In this document: piece after piece, positions 42,350 to 51,185 of the stretch
Numbering within the stretch: the first letter of the stretch is position 1
Layout: each line of letters opens with the position of its first letter
Assembly: GCA_963829235.1 (NCBI GenBank)
Contig: CAWHIF010000009.1
Location: forward strand, 186,001-250,000
Direction of reading: 5' to 3'
Origin: Bog-756 sp963829235
GTDB taxonomy: Bacteria; Actinomycetota; Acidimicrobiia; Acidimicrobiales; RAAP-2
DNA length: 64,000 nucleotides
Position numbers and translations under genes: made by a program
Notes under the pieces: generated by a model
The model's input: only the letters and a program-made list of their open reading frames with translations
What the model was told of the DNA's origin: nothing
Databases searched by the model: none

Positions 42350-43942
42350 ATGAACGCGGCGGCCCAACTCCCTCCCGAGCAGCTGCACGCCATGGCCCTC
42401 GCGTTCGGAGATCAGACGGCCTACCAGGTGCTCGGCGGTACCGCGTTGACGTTCGCCCAGTGGGATGCCGACGCCAGCCGGCTCGCCCGGGGCCTGGTCG
42501 ACGCCGGCGTCGAGCCCGGGCGTCCGGTGGGCATCCACCTCGAGCCGACCAACGCCCTCCGCTGGATCGTGGCCTACGCCGCCATCCACCGGGCCGGGGC
42601 GGTGGCCGTCCCCCTCAACCCGCAATTGACCCGGCCCGAGGTGGAGCGCATGGTCGACCACTGCGGTGCCGCCGCGGTCTTCGCCGAGGAGTCCCTCCTC
42701 CCCCGGTACGAAGGCGGCCGGCCGGCACTGGTGGTGGCCGTTCCCGGGGCCGGCGATAGGGACGGCGCCGGAGCCGGCACTCCCAGTGGGGCCGATGGAC
42801 CCCAGGCCGTGGTGCCGTGGTCGCGGGTCATGGGGCACGATCCGGGCTACTTCCAGGTACCGCGCCAACCGGGGGACCTGGCCGACATCCTCTACACCTC
42901 GGGCACGACGGGCCATCCGAAGGCGGTGGCCGTGCGCCACGACAATTCCTCGTTGGTCCCCTTCGCCGAGCCGGCCTGGACCGGCGGCGGGTGGCTACAC
43001 GCCAGCCCCCCGTACACGTTCGCCGGGCTCTCCTTCGTCTACACCCCGATGAAGCTCGGCATGCGGGGCATCTACCTGCCCAGGTTCGACGCCGGGCAGT
43101 GGCTCGACGCGGTCGAGGGCGAGCGTCCGGTGGCCGCGTTCCTCGTCCCGGCCATGGCCAACCTCCTCCTCGAACACCCCCGCTTCGACTCGGCCGCGCT
43201 CGATTCGGTGCAGATCTGCACCGTCGGCAGTGCTCCCCTCGCCCCCCTCGTGCTCGAGCGACTGCAGGAGCGGATGCCCACCGCCATGGTCTCCAACAAC
43301 TATGGGATGACCGAGGCCGGATCCGTCTACTGCATCATGCCGCCCGGAGAGGCGGTGAAACGGCCCGGCTCGGTCGGCAAACCGCTTCCACCGGCCGAGG
43401 TCCGCTGCACCGACGCCGACGGTCGGGACGTGGACGCAGGTGAGGTCGGCCACGTCCATCTCCGGATCCCCGGGCGTCCACGCGAGTACTTCGACGACCC
43501 CGAGGCCACGTCCCGCACCTGGGTCGACGGCTGGCTGGTGACCGGTGACCTGGGCCGGATCGACGAGGACGGCTACCTCTACATCGTGGGCCGTAGCAAG
43601 GACGTCATCATCAGGGGCGGCAACAACATCCACCCGAACGATGTCGAGCACGCCATCGAATCGCATCCCGCGGTACGGGAGGTGGCGGTGGTGGGTGTGG
43701 CGCACCCCGTGCTCGGGGAGGACCTGGTGGCCTTTGTCGCCCTGCGCCCCGGCGAGCGGGCCACAGCCGACGACCTCCGTGCCCACACGCTGGAGCTCCT
43801 GGCCGCCTACAAGGTGCCGCGGCGCTGGGAATTTGTGGACGAGCTGCCTCGGAACGCCACCGGCAAGGTCGTCAAGGACAAATTGCGCGACCGGTTGCCC
43901 GAGGGCGGGGGAGGACCGGCCGTCAGCCCGGTCCAGCCATGA
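42350..43942 (+). CDS. Acyl-CoA synthetase (class I adenylate-forming)
   Basis: A 530-residue ligase with all core motifs: ILYTSGTTGHPKAVAVRH (A3), NNYGMTEAGS (A5), VTGDLGRIDEDGYLYIVGRSKD (A7-A8), and LPRNATGKVVKDKLR with the catalytic Lys (A10). It activates a fatty, aromatic or steroid-derived acid. Its stop overlaps the ATG of the second ligase (ATGA), and it follows the SDR by 21 bases, so the three genes form an operon. Confidence 0.92.
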   Translation: MNAAAQLPPEQLHAMALAFGDQTAYQVLGGTALTFAQWDADASRLARGLVDAGVEPGRPVGIHLEPTNALRWIVAYAAIHRAGAVAVPLNPQLTRPEVERMVDHCGAAAVFAEESLLPRYEGGRPALVVAVPGAGDRDGAGAGTPSGADGPQAVVPWSRVMGHDPGYFQVPRQPGDLADILYTSGTTGHPKAVAVRHDNSSLVPFAEPAWTGGGWLHASPPYTFAGLSFVYTPMKLGMRGIYLPRFDAGQWLDAVEGERPVAAFLVPAMANLLLEHPRFDSAALDSVQICTVGSAPLAPLVLERLQERMPTAMVSNNYGMTEAGSVYCIMPPGEAVKRPGSVGKPLPPAEVRCTDADGRDVDAGEVGHVHLRIPGRPREYFDDPEATSRTWVDGWLVTGDLGRIDEDGYLYIVGRSKDVIIRGGNNIHPNDVEHAIESHPAVREVAVVGVAHPVLGEDLVAFVALRPGERATADDLRAHTLELLAAYKVPRRWEFVDELPRNATGKVVKDKLRDRLPEGGGGPAVSPVQP

Positions 43943-45528
43943 GCCCGGTGCCGGGCACGGGACCCGGATCGCCGGATCCCGTCCACCACCTGACCCTCCC
44001 CGCCGTGCTGTCCGAACACGGCCGAAGCCGCCCGCACTCCCTGTCCCTCGTCTGCGGCGGGGTCCGCCTCACCTACGCCGAGCTCGACGACCGCACCGAT
44101 CGGCTGGCCCGGGCCTTCGTCGGCGCCGGGGTGGCTCGGGGTGACCGTGTGGTGTGGCTGGGCCAGAACTGCCATCGCCTGATCGAGGCGTGGCTGGCCG
44201 CATCGAAGGTCGGGGCCGTCGTCGTCCCGGCCAATTGGCGCCAGAGCACCGAGGAGATGGTGACCCTCCTCGACGACGCCCGACCGGTGGTGGTGATCTG
44301 GCAGCACGAGGAGATCGGGGCGACCGTCGAAGAGGCCCGTTCGCGGTGGGGCGGTACCGCCCGCTGGCTGGCGCACGACGCGGTCGGGGACCCCGACGGC
44401 TACGAGAGCTTCGTGGCCGCGACCGGCGACGCCGGCGACACCCCCGGCGTCCGCGTCCCGTACCACCGGTCGGTCTCCCCCGCTGACCCGGTGCTGCAGC
44501 TCTACACGGGCGCGTTCGGGGGAACCCCGAACGGTGCCCAACTGTCCCACCGGTCGATCATGGCCCAGGCCGTGATGGTGGCGATGGTGCAGCGGATCAC
44601 CGGGGAGACCGTGTATCTCAATTCGGGTCCCATGTTCCACATGGCCACCCTGATGACCACCTTCGCCACCTTCCAGATGGGGGGCACCAATGTGCTCACC
44701 AGACGGGTCGAGGCCGAAGAGCTGTGCCGGGTCATCGAGGCCGAGCGGTGCAACTACGGCTTCGTCATGGGGCCGACGGCCGGGGAGGTCATGACGGTCA
44801 ACGCCGACGGCCGCTACGACCTGTCCTCGTTCCGCACGTTCGGAGGAAGCCCGGCATGGAACCAGATGATCGAGGTCGACGACAGCCCCTGGGGCCTCCA
44901 CCCCGCAGGCTACGGGCAGACCGAGGTGACCGGCATGCTCACCTTCAACGCCCTCGGCATCGGGACCGAGGGAACGAGCGGCCGTCCCTCGCCCTGGGTG
45001 GAGGTGAGGATCGTCGACCCCGACGGAGCCGACGTGCCCACCGGTGAGACCGGCGAGATCGTCGCACGCGGGCCGATCATCACCAACGGTTACCACGACC
45101 GCCCGCAACTCAACGCGGAGCGGTTTCGCGGCGGATGGTGGCATACCGGTGACCTCGGACGCCGCCACGAAGACGGATCGCTCACCTTCGTCGCCCCGCT
45201 GACCCGTATCGTCAAGTCGGCTGCGGAGAACATCTACCCGGCCGAGGTGGAGGGCTGCCTGGCCCAGCATCCGGCAGTCCGCGAAGCCGCCATCGTCGGT
45301 GTTCCCGACAAGCGCTGGACCCAGCGGGTGCTGGCCGTGGTGGTCCTCCAGCCCGGGTCCGAGGTCACCGGCGAAGATCTGATCGAGCACTGCCGGGCCC
45401 ACATCGCCTCGTACAAGAAGCCCAGCCTGGTGGAGTTCGCCGACAAGCTTCCACGCAAGGGTTGGGCCGTCGACTACGAGGAGCTGGACCGCCGCTACGG
45501 CGGCGGCGGGTACCCCGGCTCCGCGTGA
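43939..45528 (+). CDS. Adenylate-forming family protein with degenerate A3 and A10 motifs
   Basis: A 529-residue protein with the full ligase architecture (GYGQTEVTGML; HTGDLGRRHEDGSLTFV) but altered catalytic motifs. The phosphate loop reads LYTGAFGGTPNGAQLSH in place of YTSGTTGxPKG, losing the Lys. At the C terminus LPRKGWAVDYEELDRRYG replaces LPRNxxGK. It may be a poor ligase, an altered acyl-adenylate enzyme, or a regulator or partner of the intact ligase with which it overlaps by 4 bases. Confidence 0.85.
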   Translation: MSPVPGTGPGSPDPVHHLTLPAVLSEHGRSRPHSLSLVCGGVRLTYAELDDRTDRLARAFVGAGVARGDRVVWLGQNCHRLIEAWLAASKVGAVVVPANWRQSTEEMVTLLDDARPVVVIWQHEEIGATVEEARSRWGGTARWLAHDAVGDPDGYESFVAATGDAGDTPGVRVPYHRSVSPADPVLQLYTGAFGGTPNGAQLSHRSIMAQAVMVAMVQRITGETVYLNSGPMFHMATLMTTFATFQMGGTNVLTRRVEAEELCRVIEAERCNYGFVMGPTAGEVMTVNADGRYDLSSFRTFGGSPAWNQMIEVDDSPWGLHPAGYGQTEVTGMLTFNALGIGTEGTSGRPSPWVEVRIVDPDGADVPTGETGEIVARGPIITNGYHDRPQLNAERFRGGWWHTGDLGRRHEDGSLTFVAPLTRIVKSAAENIYPAEVEGCLAQHPAVREAAIVGVPDKRWTQRVLAVVVLQPGSEVTGEDLIEHCRAHIASYKKPSLVEFADKLPRKGWAVDYEELDRRYGGGGYPGSA

Positions 45529-45569
45529 CGGACGGACGGGTCCGAGCGGCCATGATCGATCCGTCCGTC
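45527..45569 (+). terminator. Stem-loop after the ligase operon
   Basis: GACGGACGGA (45527-45536) and TCCGTCCGTC (45560-45569) form a perfect 10-bp stem with a 23-base loop, beginning in the stop codon of the ligase gene and ending 31 bases before the TATCCT box of the next gene. There is no T run. Confidence 0.5.
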
Positions 45570-45604
45570 GCAGCCCACCGCTCCGACGCCCGGGCAGCGA
45601 TATC

Positions 45605-45620
45605 CTGACGCCCATGTCAG
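45605..45620. promoter_or_regulatory. CTGAC-N6-GTCAG dyad overlapping the Gfo/Idh/MocA start codon
   Basis: CTGACGCCCATGTCAG spans the presumed transcription start and the ATG at 45614-45616. Its outer CTGACGCC and GTCAG match the palindrome at 23950-23965 (13 of 16 bases overall). A bound protein would block both transcription and initiation of a leaderless mRNA. Confidence 0.45.
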
Positions 45621-46726
45621 CAACGATCGACCGGCCCCGCATCGCCATCGTCGGGGCCGGCAACATCGCCAAACTCAACGTGGCCGGCTACCTCGACGAC
45701 GAGCGATGCGACGTGGTGGCCGTCTGCGACCCGGTCGCCGGTCGGGCGGCTGCGGCTGCCGAGGCCTGGGGCGTACCCGCCGCCTACACCGAGCTGGACG
45801 CCATGCTGGCCGATCCGGATATCGACGCGGTGGAGATCCTGACCCCCACCAACCTGCACCACGACCACGTCCTGGCTGCAGCGGCTGCCGGCAAACACGT
45901 GTCGTGCCAGAAGCCGCTGGCCAACTCGGTGACCGAGGCCCGGGCCATGGCCGAGGCGGCGGAGGCGGCGGGCACCATCCTGCGGGTCAGTGAGTGCTAC
46001 CGGCACTACCCGCCGCTCGAACTGGCCAAGCGGCTGATCGCCGAGGGGGCCATCGGGCAGCCGTCCAGCCTGCGGATGAGGACGGTCGTCGGACAGACCG
46101 ACGCTGCCTTCCAGGGTGGCCTGACGGCCGACGGCTATGTCTGGCGGATGACCTCGGAGAGTCCGGGCGGCCACCTGTTCGACGACGTGATCCACAAGTA
46201 CGCGGTCGCGCTGTGGCTGTTCGACCAGGACATCGTCTCGGTCCAGGCGGTGGTGCGCCGGAGGGACTTCTTCTTCGAGCCGTGCGCCGCCATCTTCGAG
46301 TACGAGGACCCGGGCATCCTCGGGACCATGGACATCAGCTACGCACCGCAGATGTGGTTGCGGAGCCGCTACTACGGTGCCGACGAGTTCTTCGAGGTCC
46401 AAGGGGACGAGGGGTTCCTGTGGGTGACACGGTGCACCGGCGAGATGCTGGACCTTCCCGCCGTCGTCCTCTACGACGGTGGGCACGGCCATGAGACCAC
46501 CACCAGCTTCCCCACCGTGGAGGCCGACTGGGGGGAGGGCTTCAAGCGGGCGTCCCGCCACTTCGTGGACGCGCTCGTCGACGGGGTCCCGGCCGAGATG
46601 AGCGCAGCCGACGCCACCAAGGCCCTGCAGCTGTGCTTCGCCGTCTACCAGGCCGGCAATTCGCACCAGCCGGTCGATCCGCGCACCATCTCCGGTGCGG
46701 TCACGCCCGAGGGCTGGCCCCAGTGA
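45614..46726 (+). CDS. Gfo/Idh/MocA-family oxidoreductase
   Basis: A 370-residue NAD(P)-dependent oxidoreductase: IAIVGAGNIAKLNVAGYLDD, DAVEILTPTNLHHDHVLAAA, and KHVSCQKPLANSVTEARAM with the EKP-like Lys (QKP). The C-terminal domain has PGGHLFDDVIHKYAVALWLF, where the His is in the usual catalytic region. It acts on a sugar, inositol or related polyol. The TATCCT box (45601-45606) lies 7 bases before the ATG. A small VOC protein gene follows. Confidence 0.88.
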   Translation: MSATIDRPRIAIVGAGNIAKLNVAGYLDDERCDVVAVCDPVAGRAAAAAEAWGVPAAYTELDAMLADPDIDAVEILTPTNLHHDHVLAAAAAGKHVSCQKPLANSVTEARAMAEAAEAAGTILRVSECYRHYPPLELAKRLIAEGAIGQPSSLRMRTVVGQTDAAFQGGLTADGYVWRMTSESPGGHLFDDVIHKYAVALWLFDQDIVSVQAVVRRRDFFFEPCAAIFEYEDPGILGTMDISYAPQMWLRSRYYGADEFFEVQGDEGFLWVTRCTGEMLDLPAVVLYDGGHGHETTTSFPTVEADWGEGFKRASRHFVDALVDGVPAEMSAADATKALQLCFAVYQAGNSHQPVDPRTISGAVTPEGWPQ

Positions 46727-46775
46727 CCGGTCGGTGCGGTCACGGCGATGGCCGCCGGCAGCCAGGAGCACAGAC

Positions 46776-47150
46776 GTGAGGGTCACCCGTACCTTGCATG
46801 CCAGCGTGAACGTCGAAGGGGAGCTCGCCCGCAGCGTCGAGTTCTACCAGCGGCACTTCCACATGCCCGATGAGGACCGGCCCCACATCCCGGGGATCGA
46901 GGGGCACTGGTTCGCCACCGGCAATGCCCAGCTCCACCTGGTCGACGCCCCGGCCGGGCCGGGACCCATCCGGCCGGCGGGCCCCCACGTCTGCTTCGCC
47001 GTCGCCGACCTGGACGAGGCCGTCGCCGAACTGCAACAGGCAGGTATCCCCTACGTCGAAGGCGCTCAGGGGGCGACCGTGCAGATCTGGTTCACCGACC
47101 CCGCTGGGAACACCATCGAAATCCAACAGGAGACGGCCCGGGACCGGTGA
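46776..47150 (+). CDS. VOC / glyoxalase-like protein
   Basis: A 124-residue two-module vicinal-oxygen-chelate protein: VTRTLHASVNVEGELARSVE with the first metal His, EGHWFATGNAQLHLVD, AGPHVCFAVADLDEAVAEL and the terminal FTDPAGNTIEIQQE with the metal Glu. GTG start with AGGAG 8 bases upstream. Function within the VOC family (isomerase, dioxygenase, binding) cannot be told. Probably co-transcribed with the Gfo/Idh/MocA gene, 49 bases upstream. Confidence 0.85.
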   Translation: MRVTRTLHASVNVEGELARSVEFYQRHFHMPDEDRPHIPGIEGHWFATGNAQLHLVDAPAGPGPIRPAGPHVCFAVADLDEAVAELQQAGIPYVEGAQGATVQIWFTDPAGNTIEIQQETARDR

Positions 47151-47163
47151 CCCGGCGGCACTC

Positions 47164-48414
47164 CTACGCGGTGCCGCTCCCAGCTCGGCCCCCGCGCCAA
47201 TCGTCGCGGGGCGGCAGCGGATGGCGGAAGAGCCGTGCCGCATTGCCGGCCGCCATCATCCGGAGCTCCCCTTCGTCCAGACCGCCCAGTGTCGCCTCCA
47301 TCACCGTCTGGGTGTCGGGCCAGGTCGAGTCGGCATGGGGATAGTCGCTCTCCACCATGATGTGGTCGACCCCGATGACGTGCCGCAGGTCGACCAACGA
47401 GGGATCGTCGATGGTACAGAACCAGAAGCTGCGCTTCAGCACCTCGCTCGGACGGAGATCGGACGGCCACGAGACGGATTCCGAACCGGAGGCGGAGTGA
47501 TCCAGGACATAGTCCACCCGGTCGGCCAGCATCGGCACCCAGCCGATGCCGCCCTCGGACAGGGCGACCGCCAGCCGCGGAAACCGGAGGGGGACCCCCG
47601 ACCACAGCCATTCGGCCGCGGCGATGAGCGCGTTGACCGGGAAGAGGGTCGGGAGCAACTCGAAGGGGGGCGAAGGGGATGGCAGCGGTGCCCAGGCGGA
47701 CGAGCCCGTGTGCAGGCACACCACCGTCCCGGTCTCCTCGCAGGCGGTGAAGAACGGATCCCAGTGGCTGGTGAAGATGGACGGCAGCCCGAGCTGAGCC
47801 GGGAACTCCGGAAAGCTCACCGCCTTGAAGCCCCGCTCGGCGTTGGTGCGGACTTCGGCCGCGGCCACGGTCACGTCGGCCAGCCACGGCAGCTGCAGCG
47901 GGATGATCCGATCGGGGTACGTCCCGGCCCACACCTCGTGGTGCCACTGGTTCCAGGCCCGCAGGCAGGCCAGGCCGAGCTCGGGGTCGTCGGACCTGAT
48001 GAACACCGATCCGCAGAATCCGGCGACCAGGGACGGGAAGCACAGGGAGGCCCACACACCGTTGAGGTCCATGTCGGCGATGCGCGCCCGGATGTCGAAA
48101 CACCCCGGTCGCATGTCCTCGAACCGGGCCGGGTCCATGCTCCACGCCTCCTTCGGGCGCCCGATGACGGCATTGAGCCCGATATTCGGATACCTGCGGT
48201 CCTCGTACAGCCAGGACTGGGTGCCGTCGGGGTCCTCGACCACGCGGGGTGCCCGGTCGGTGAGCCGGCCCGGCAGCCGTCCCTCGAAGAGATCGGGCGG
48301 CTCGATGAGGTGATCGTCCACCGAGATGATGGGTACCCTGATCGCCCGGGGATCGGGATCGGGCAGCAGTCCCCCGTGCAGGCCCGCCGCGTTCCCGGCC
48401 ACCTCGTCCGTCAT
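47164..48414 (-). CDS. Amidohydrolase-2-family metal-dependent hydrolase/decarboxylase
   Basis: A 416-residue TIM-barrel amidohydrolase-2 protein: VPIISVDDHLIEPPDLFEGR (metal motif with DDH for the usual HxH), MDLNGVWASLCFPSL, VVCLHTGSSAWA with a metal His and MVESDYPHADSTWP with the catalytic Asp. Relatives are decarboxylases and hydrolases of aromatic or 2-keto acids, and many uncharacterised actinobacterial proteins of acyl-CoA clusters. The TAGCCT box at 48424-48429 (minus strand) is 9 bases before the ATG. Confidence 0.85.
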   Translation of the reverse strand: MTDEVAGNAAGLHGGLLPDPDPRAIRVPIISVDDHLIEPPDLFEGRLPGRLTDRAPRVVEDPDGTQSWLYEDRRYPNIGLNAVIGRPKEAWSMDPARFEDMRPGCFDIRARIADMDLNGVWASLCFPSLVAGFCGSVFIRSDDPELGLACLRAWNQWHHEVWAGTYPDRIIPLQLPWLADVTVAAAEVRTNAERGFKAVSFPEFPAQLGLPSIFTSHWDPFFTACEETGTVVCLHTGSSAWAPLPSPSPPFELLPTLFPVNALIAAAEWLWSGVPLRFPRLAVALSEGGIGWVPMLADRVDYVLDHSASGSESVSWPSDLRPSEVLKRSFWFCTIDDPSLVDLRHVIGVDHIMVESDYPHADSTWPDTQTVMEATLGGLDEGELRMMAAGNAARLFRHPLPPRDDWRGGRAGSGTA

Positions 48415-48560
48415 CGGCTGCGCAGGCTAGCATCCGGGAGGATCCGCAGCGTCGGGGGATCGACGTCGGGGGACGGAGGACGAAACGTGCATGTGACCGT
48501 CGGCCCGGTCTGCGATCCGGCCATCCGTCCGGTCTTCGAATCGGGACGGGAGACCCGCTG

Positions 48561-50284
48561 ATGCTCGACCTGGCCATCCGCGGCGGCACGCTGGTGGACG
48601 GCACGGGGGCGCCGGCCCGCCGGGTCGACGTCGGTGTCCACCAGGGGAGGGTCGTCGCCATCGGCGGCGTCGACGATGCCGCCGCCACCATCGACGCCGA
48701 CGGACTGCTGGTCACCCCGGGGTTCGTCGATCTCCACACCCACTACGACGCCCAGCTTTCGTGGGACCCGTCGGCCAGCCCGTCTCCCCTCCACGGCGTG
48801 ACCACCGTCATCGGAGGGAACTGCGGCTTCTCGTTGGCCCCGTCCGGGCCCGATCACGTCGGCTATCTGTCACGGATGATGGCCCGGGTCGAGGGGATGC
48901 CCCTGTCGGCCCTCGAGTCGCTCGACTGGTCGTGGGACTCGTTCGGCGACTGGCTGGGTCGCTTCGACGGCGGCATCGGAGTGAACGCAGGGTTCCTCGT
49001 CGGGCATTCCTCGCTCCGCCGAGTGGTCATGGGCGACGACGCCGTCGAGCGACCGGCCTCCCCCACCGAGCTGGCCGCCATGGTCGCCCTGGCCAGGACG
49101 TGCTTCGAGGAAGGGGCTCTCGGGCTGTCCACCTCCCAGGCCCACACCCACAACGATGGGGACGGCCGGCCGGTGCCCTCCAGAGCGGCCACCCGGGGGA
49201 GCTCGAGGCCCTGTGCTCGGCCGTGTCCGAGCACGACGGAACCGTCCTCGAGCTCATCGTTCCGGGTTGCCTCAACGGATTCACCGACGATGAGGTGGAC
49301 CTCATGGCCACCCTCTCTCTGCTGGCCGACCGCCCGGTCAACTGGAACGTGCTCGGGGTGTCCTCGCTCAACCCGGATGCCTGCGAACGCCAGCTCGAGG
49401 CCTCGACGGTGGCCGCCGAACGAGGGGCGGTGGTTGTCGCCCTGACCCTTCCCCACACGCTCAAGATCCGCCTTTCCTTCGAGCACGGCGCGGTGATCGA
49501 CGGCCTGCCCGGCTGGCGGGAGGTGTTCGCGCTGAAGATTCCCGAGCGGATGCAGCGCCTGGCCGATCCCGAGGAGCGGAGACGCCTCGACCGGGGAGCG
49601 CACTCCAAAGAGGCGGGCATCCTCGCCGCCCTGGCCGACTGGCGGATCCTGATCGTCGAGGAGACCTTCAGTCCGGCCAATGCCGGTCTGGCCGGGAGGA
49701 CGGTCGGGGATATCGCCGCCGAGCGGGGCCAGGATCCCTTCGACGCGCTGGTGGACGTGGTCCTGGCCGACGGGTTGCGCACCGGGCTCCGGCCCCCGAT
49801 CCCCGAGTCGGAGGCGGACTGGGGACTGCGGGCGAAGGTCTGGCAGGACCCCCGCACGGTGGTCGGGGGCTCCGATGCCGGGGCCCACCTCGACATGATG
49901 TGCGGCGCCGTCTACTCCACCTCCATGCTCGGCGACGGGGTGCGCAAGCGTGGGCTTCTCAGCTGGGAGGCGGCCATCCGTGAGCTCACCGATGTACCGG
50001 CACGCCTCTACGGTCTCCGGGACCGGGGCCGGGTGGACGTCGGCTGGTGCGCCGACCTCGTGGTGCTCGATCCCGTGAGGATCGGCCACTGCCCGGAGCG
50101 CACCCGCGACGACCTCCCGGGAGGCGCCGGCCGCATCTATGCCGAGGCCGAGGGGATCGAGCACGTGCTGGTCAACGGGGTGGAGATCGCGCGGGCCGGT
50201 GAGTTCACCGGGGCCACCCCCGGCACGGTTCTGCGCTCGGGCACGGATACCGACACGGTGACGGTCCCGGGTCGCCACGGCTGA
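48561..50284 (+). pseudogene. D-aminoacylase / N-acyl-D-amino-acid deacylase family, broken by one frameshift
   Basis: The first 200 codons read LAIRGGTLVDGTGAPARRVD, FVDLHTHYDAQLSWDPS with the HxH metal pair, and VIGGNCGFSLAPSG with the ligand Cys, up to HTHNDGDGRPVPSRAAT. The frame then breaks in the GGGGG run at 49195-49199; adding one base continues into ELEALCSAVSEHDGTVLELI, GGSDAGAHLDMMCGAVYST (catalytic Asp) and ARLYGLRDRGRVDVGWCADL to the stop at 50282-50284. Total would be about 574 residues, normal for the family. The cause may be a homopolymer error in the assembly or a true lesion. Confidence 0.75.
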
Positions 50285-50345
50285 GCCGGCATCCCGGGTC
50301 GCCACGGCCGAGCCGGCATCCCGGGTCGCCACGGCCGAGCCGGCT
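50266..50345. repeat. 27-bp tandem repeat, three copies, spanning two gene ends
   Basis: Copies at 50266-50292, 50293-50319 and 50320-50344 (last partly cut) begin CCCGGGTCGCCACGG. The stop codon of the deacylase lies in copy 1 (TGAGCC); copies 2 and 3 have CGAGCC there and would not stop that frame. The array fills the gap up to the stop codon of the convergent SDR gene. Confidence 0.8.
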
Positions 50346-51145
50346 CAGGGGATCCCGCCGTCCACCCGGAGGATGGCGCCGGTGGTGTAGCTCGACGCCT
50401 CGGACGCGAAGTAGAGGGCAGCGCCGACGATCTCATCGGGTTGACCGCCGCGTTGAAGGGCGTGGCGAGCCCGGGCTGCCGATTCGAAGGCATCGATGTC
50501 CCAGTGGTCGGCCACGTCGGTGAAGAACGGGCCGGCCATGATGCAGTTGACCCGCACGGTGGGCCCGTAGGCGTGGGCGAAGCCGACGGTCAAGGCATTG
50601 AGGCCGGCTTTGGCCGCGTCGTACGGGAGCATGAACGGGGCCGGTCGAATGGAGCCGGTGCTCGACACATTGATGATCGAACCTCCGCCGGCCTCCATCA
50701 TCCGGGGACCCACCAGGGCGGTGAGGCGGAACGGGCCCTTGAGGTTGAGGCCCACCACCTTCTCCCACATGGCCTCGGTGACGTCGCCCAGGTCACCGTA
50801 GAGAAGGGACATGCCGGCGTTGTTGACCAGGACGTCGACACGGCCGAAGGTGTCGTAGGCCGTGTCGACCAACCCGTCGAGCTCTTCCCACCGGCCCACG
50901 TTGGTCGCGACGGCCAGAGCCCGGCGGCCCAATGCCTCGACCTCGTCGGCCACCGCCTGACAGACATCGAGCTTGCGGCTGGCCACGATCACATCCGCAC
51001 CGGCCTCGGCGAAGCCGAGGACCATGGCCCGGCCCAGTCCGCGGCTGCCGCCGGTGACGAGGGCGACCTTGTCACGCAGATCGAAACGACCAGCGGGTGA
51101 CCGGCCCCGGGAATCGTCGGACCCGGCGGATGTCGGTCCGGTCAC
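50345..51145 (-). CDS. Short-chain dehydrogenase/reductase (SDR)
   Basis: A 266-residue SDR: VALVTGGSRGLGRAMVL, VIVASRKLDVCQAVADE, DVLVNNAGMSLLYGDLG, catalytic Ser in INVSSTGSIRPAP and YDAAKAGLNAL with Tyr and Lys. The C terminus GAILRVDGGIP is standard. The N-terminal 22 residues are an extra Gly/Ser/Arg-rich extension. It lies 40 bases after the ACAD11-like gene on the same strand, so it likely acts on the product of that enzyme, a hydroxyacyl-CoA. Confidence 0.9.
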   Translation of the reverse strand: MTGPTSAGSDDSRGRSPAGRFDLRDKVALVTGGSRGLGRAMVLGFAEAGADVIVASRKLDVCQAVADEVEALGRRALAVATNVGRWEELDGLVDTAYDTFGRVDVLVNNAGMSLLYGDLGDVTEAMWEKVVGLNLKGPFRLTALVGPRMMEAGGGSIINVSSTGSIRPAPFMLPYDAAKAGLNALTVGFAHAYGPTVRVNCIMAGPFFTDVADHWDIDAFESAARARHALQRGGQPDEIVGAALYFASEASSYTTGAILRVDGGIP

Positions 51146-51185
51146 GACGTCGCCGGGGGTCGGCGTCCGGACGTCTTCGCGCCGC

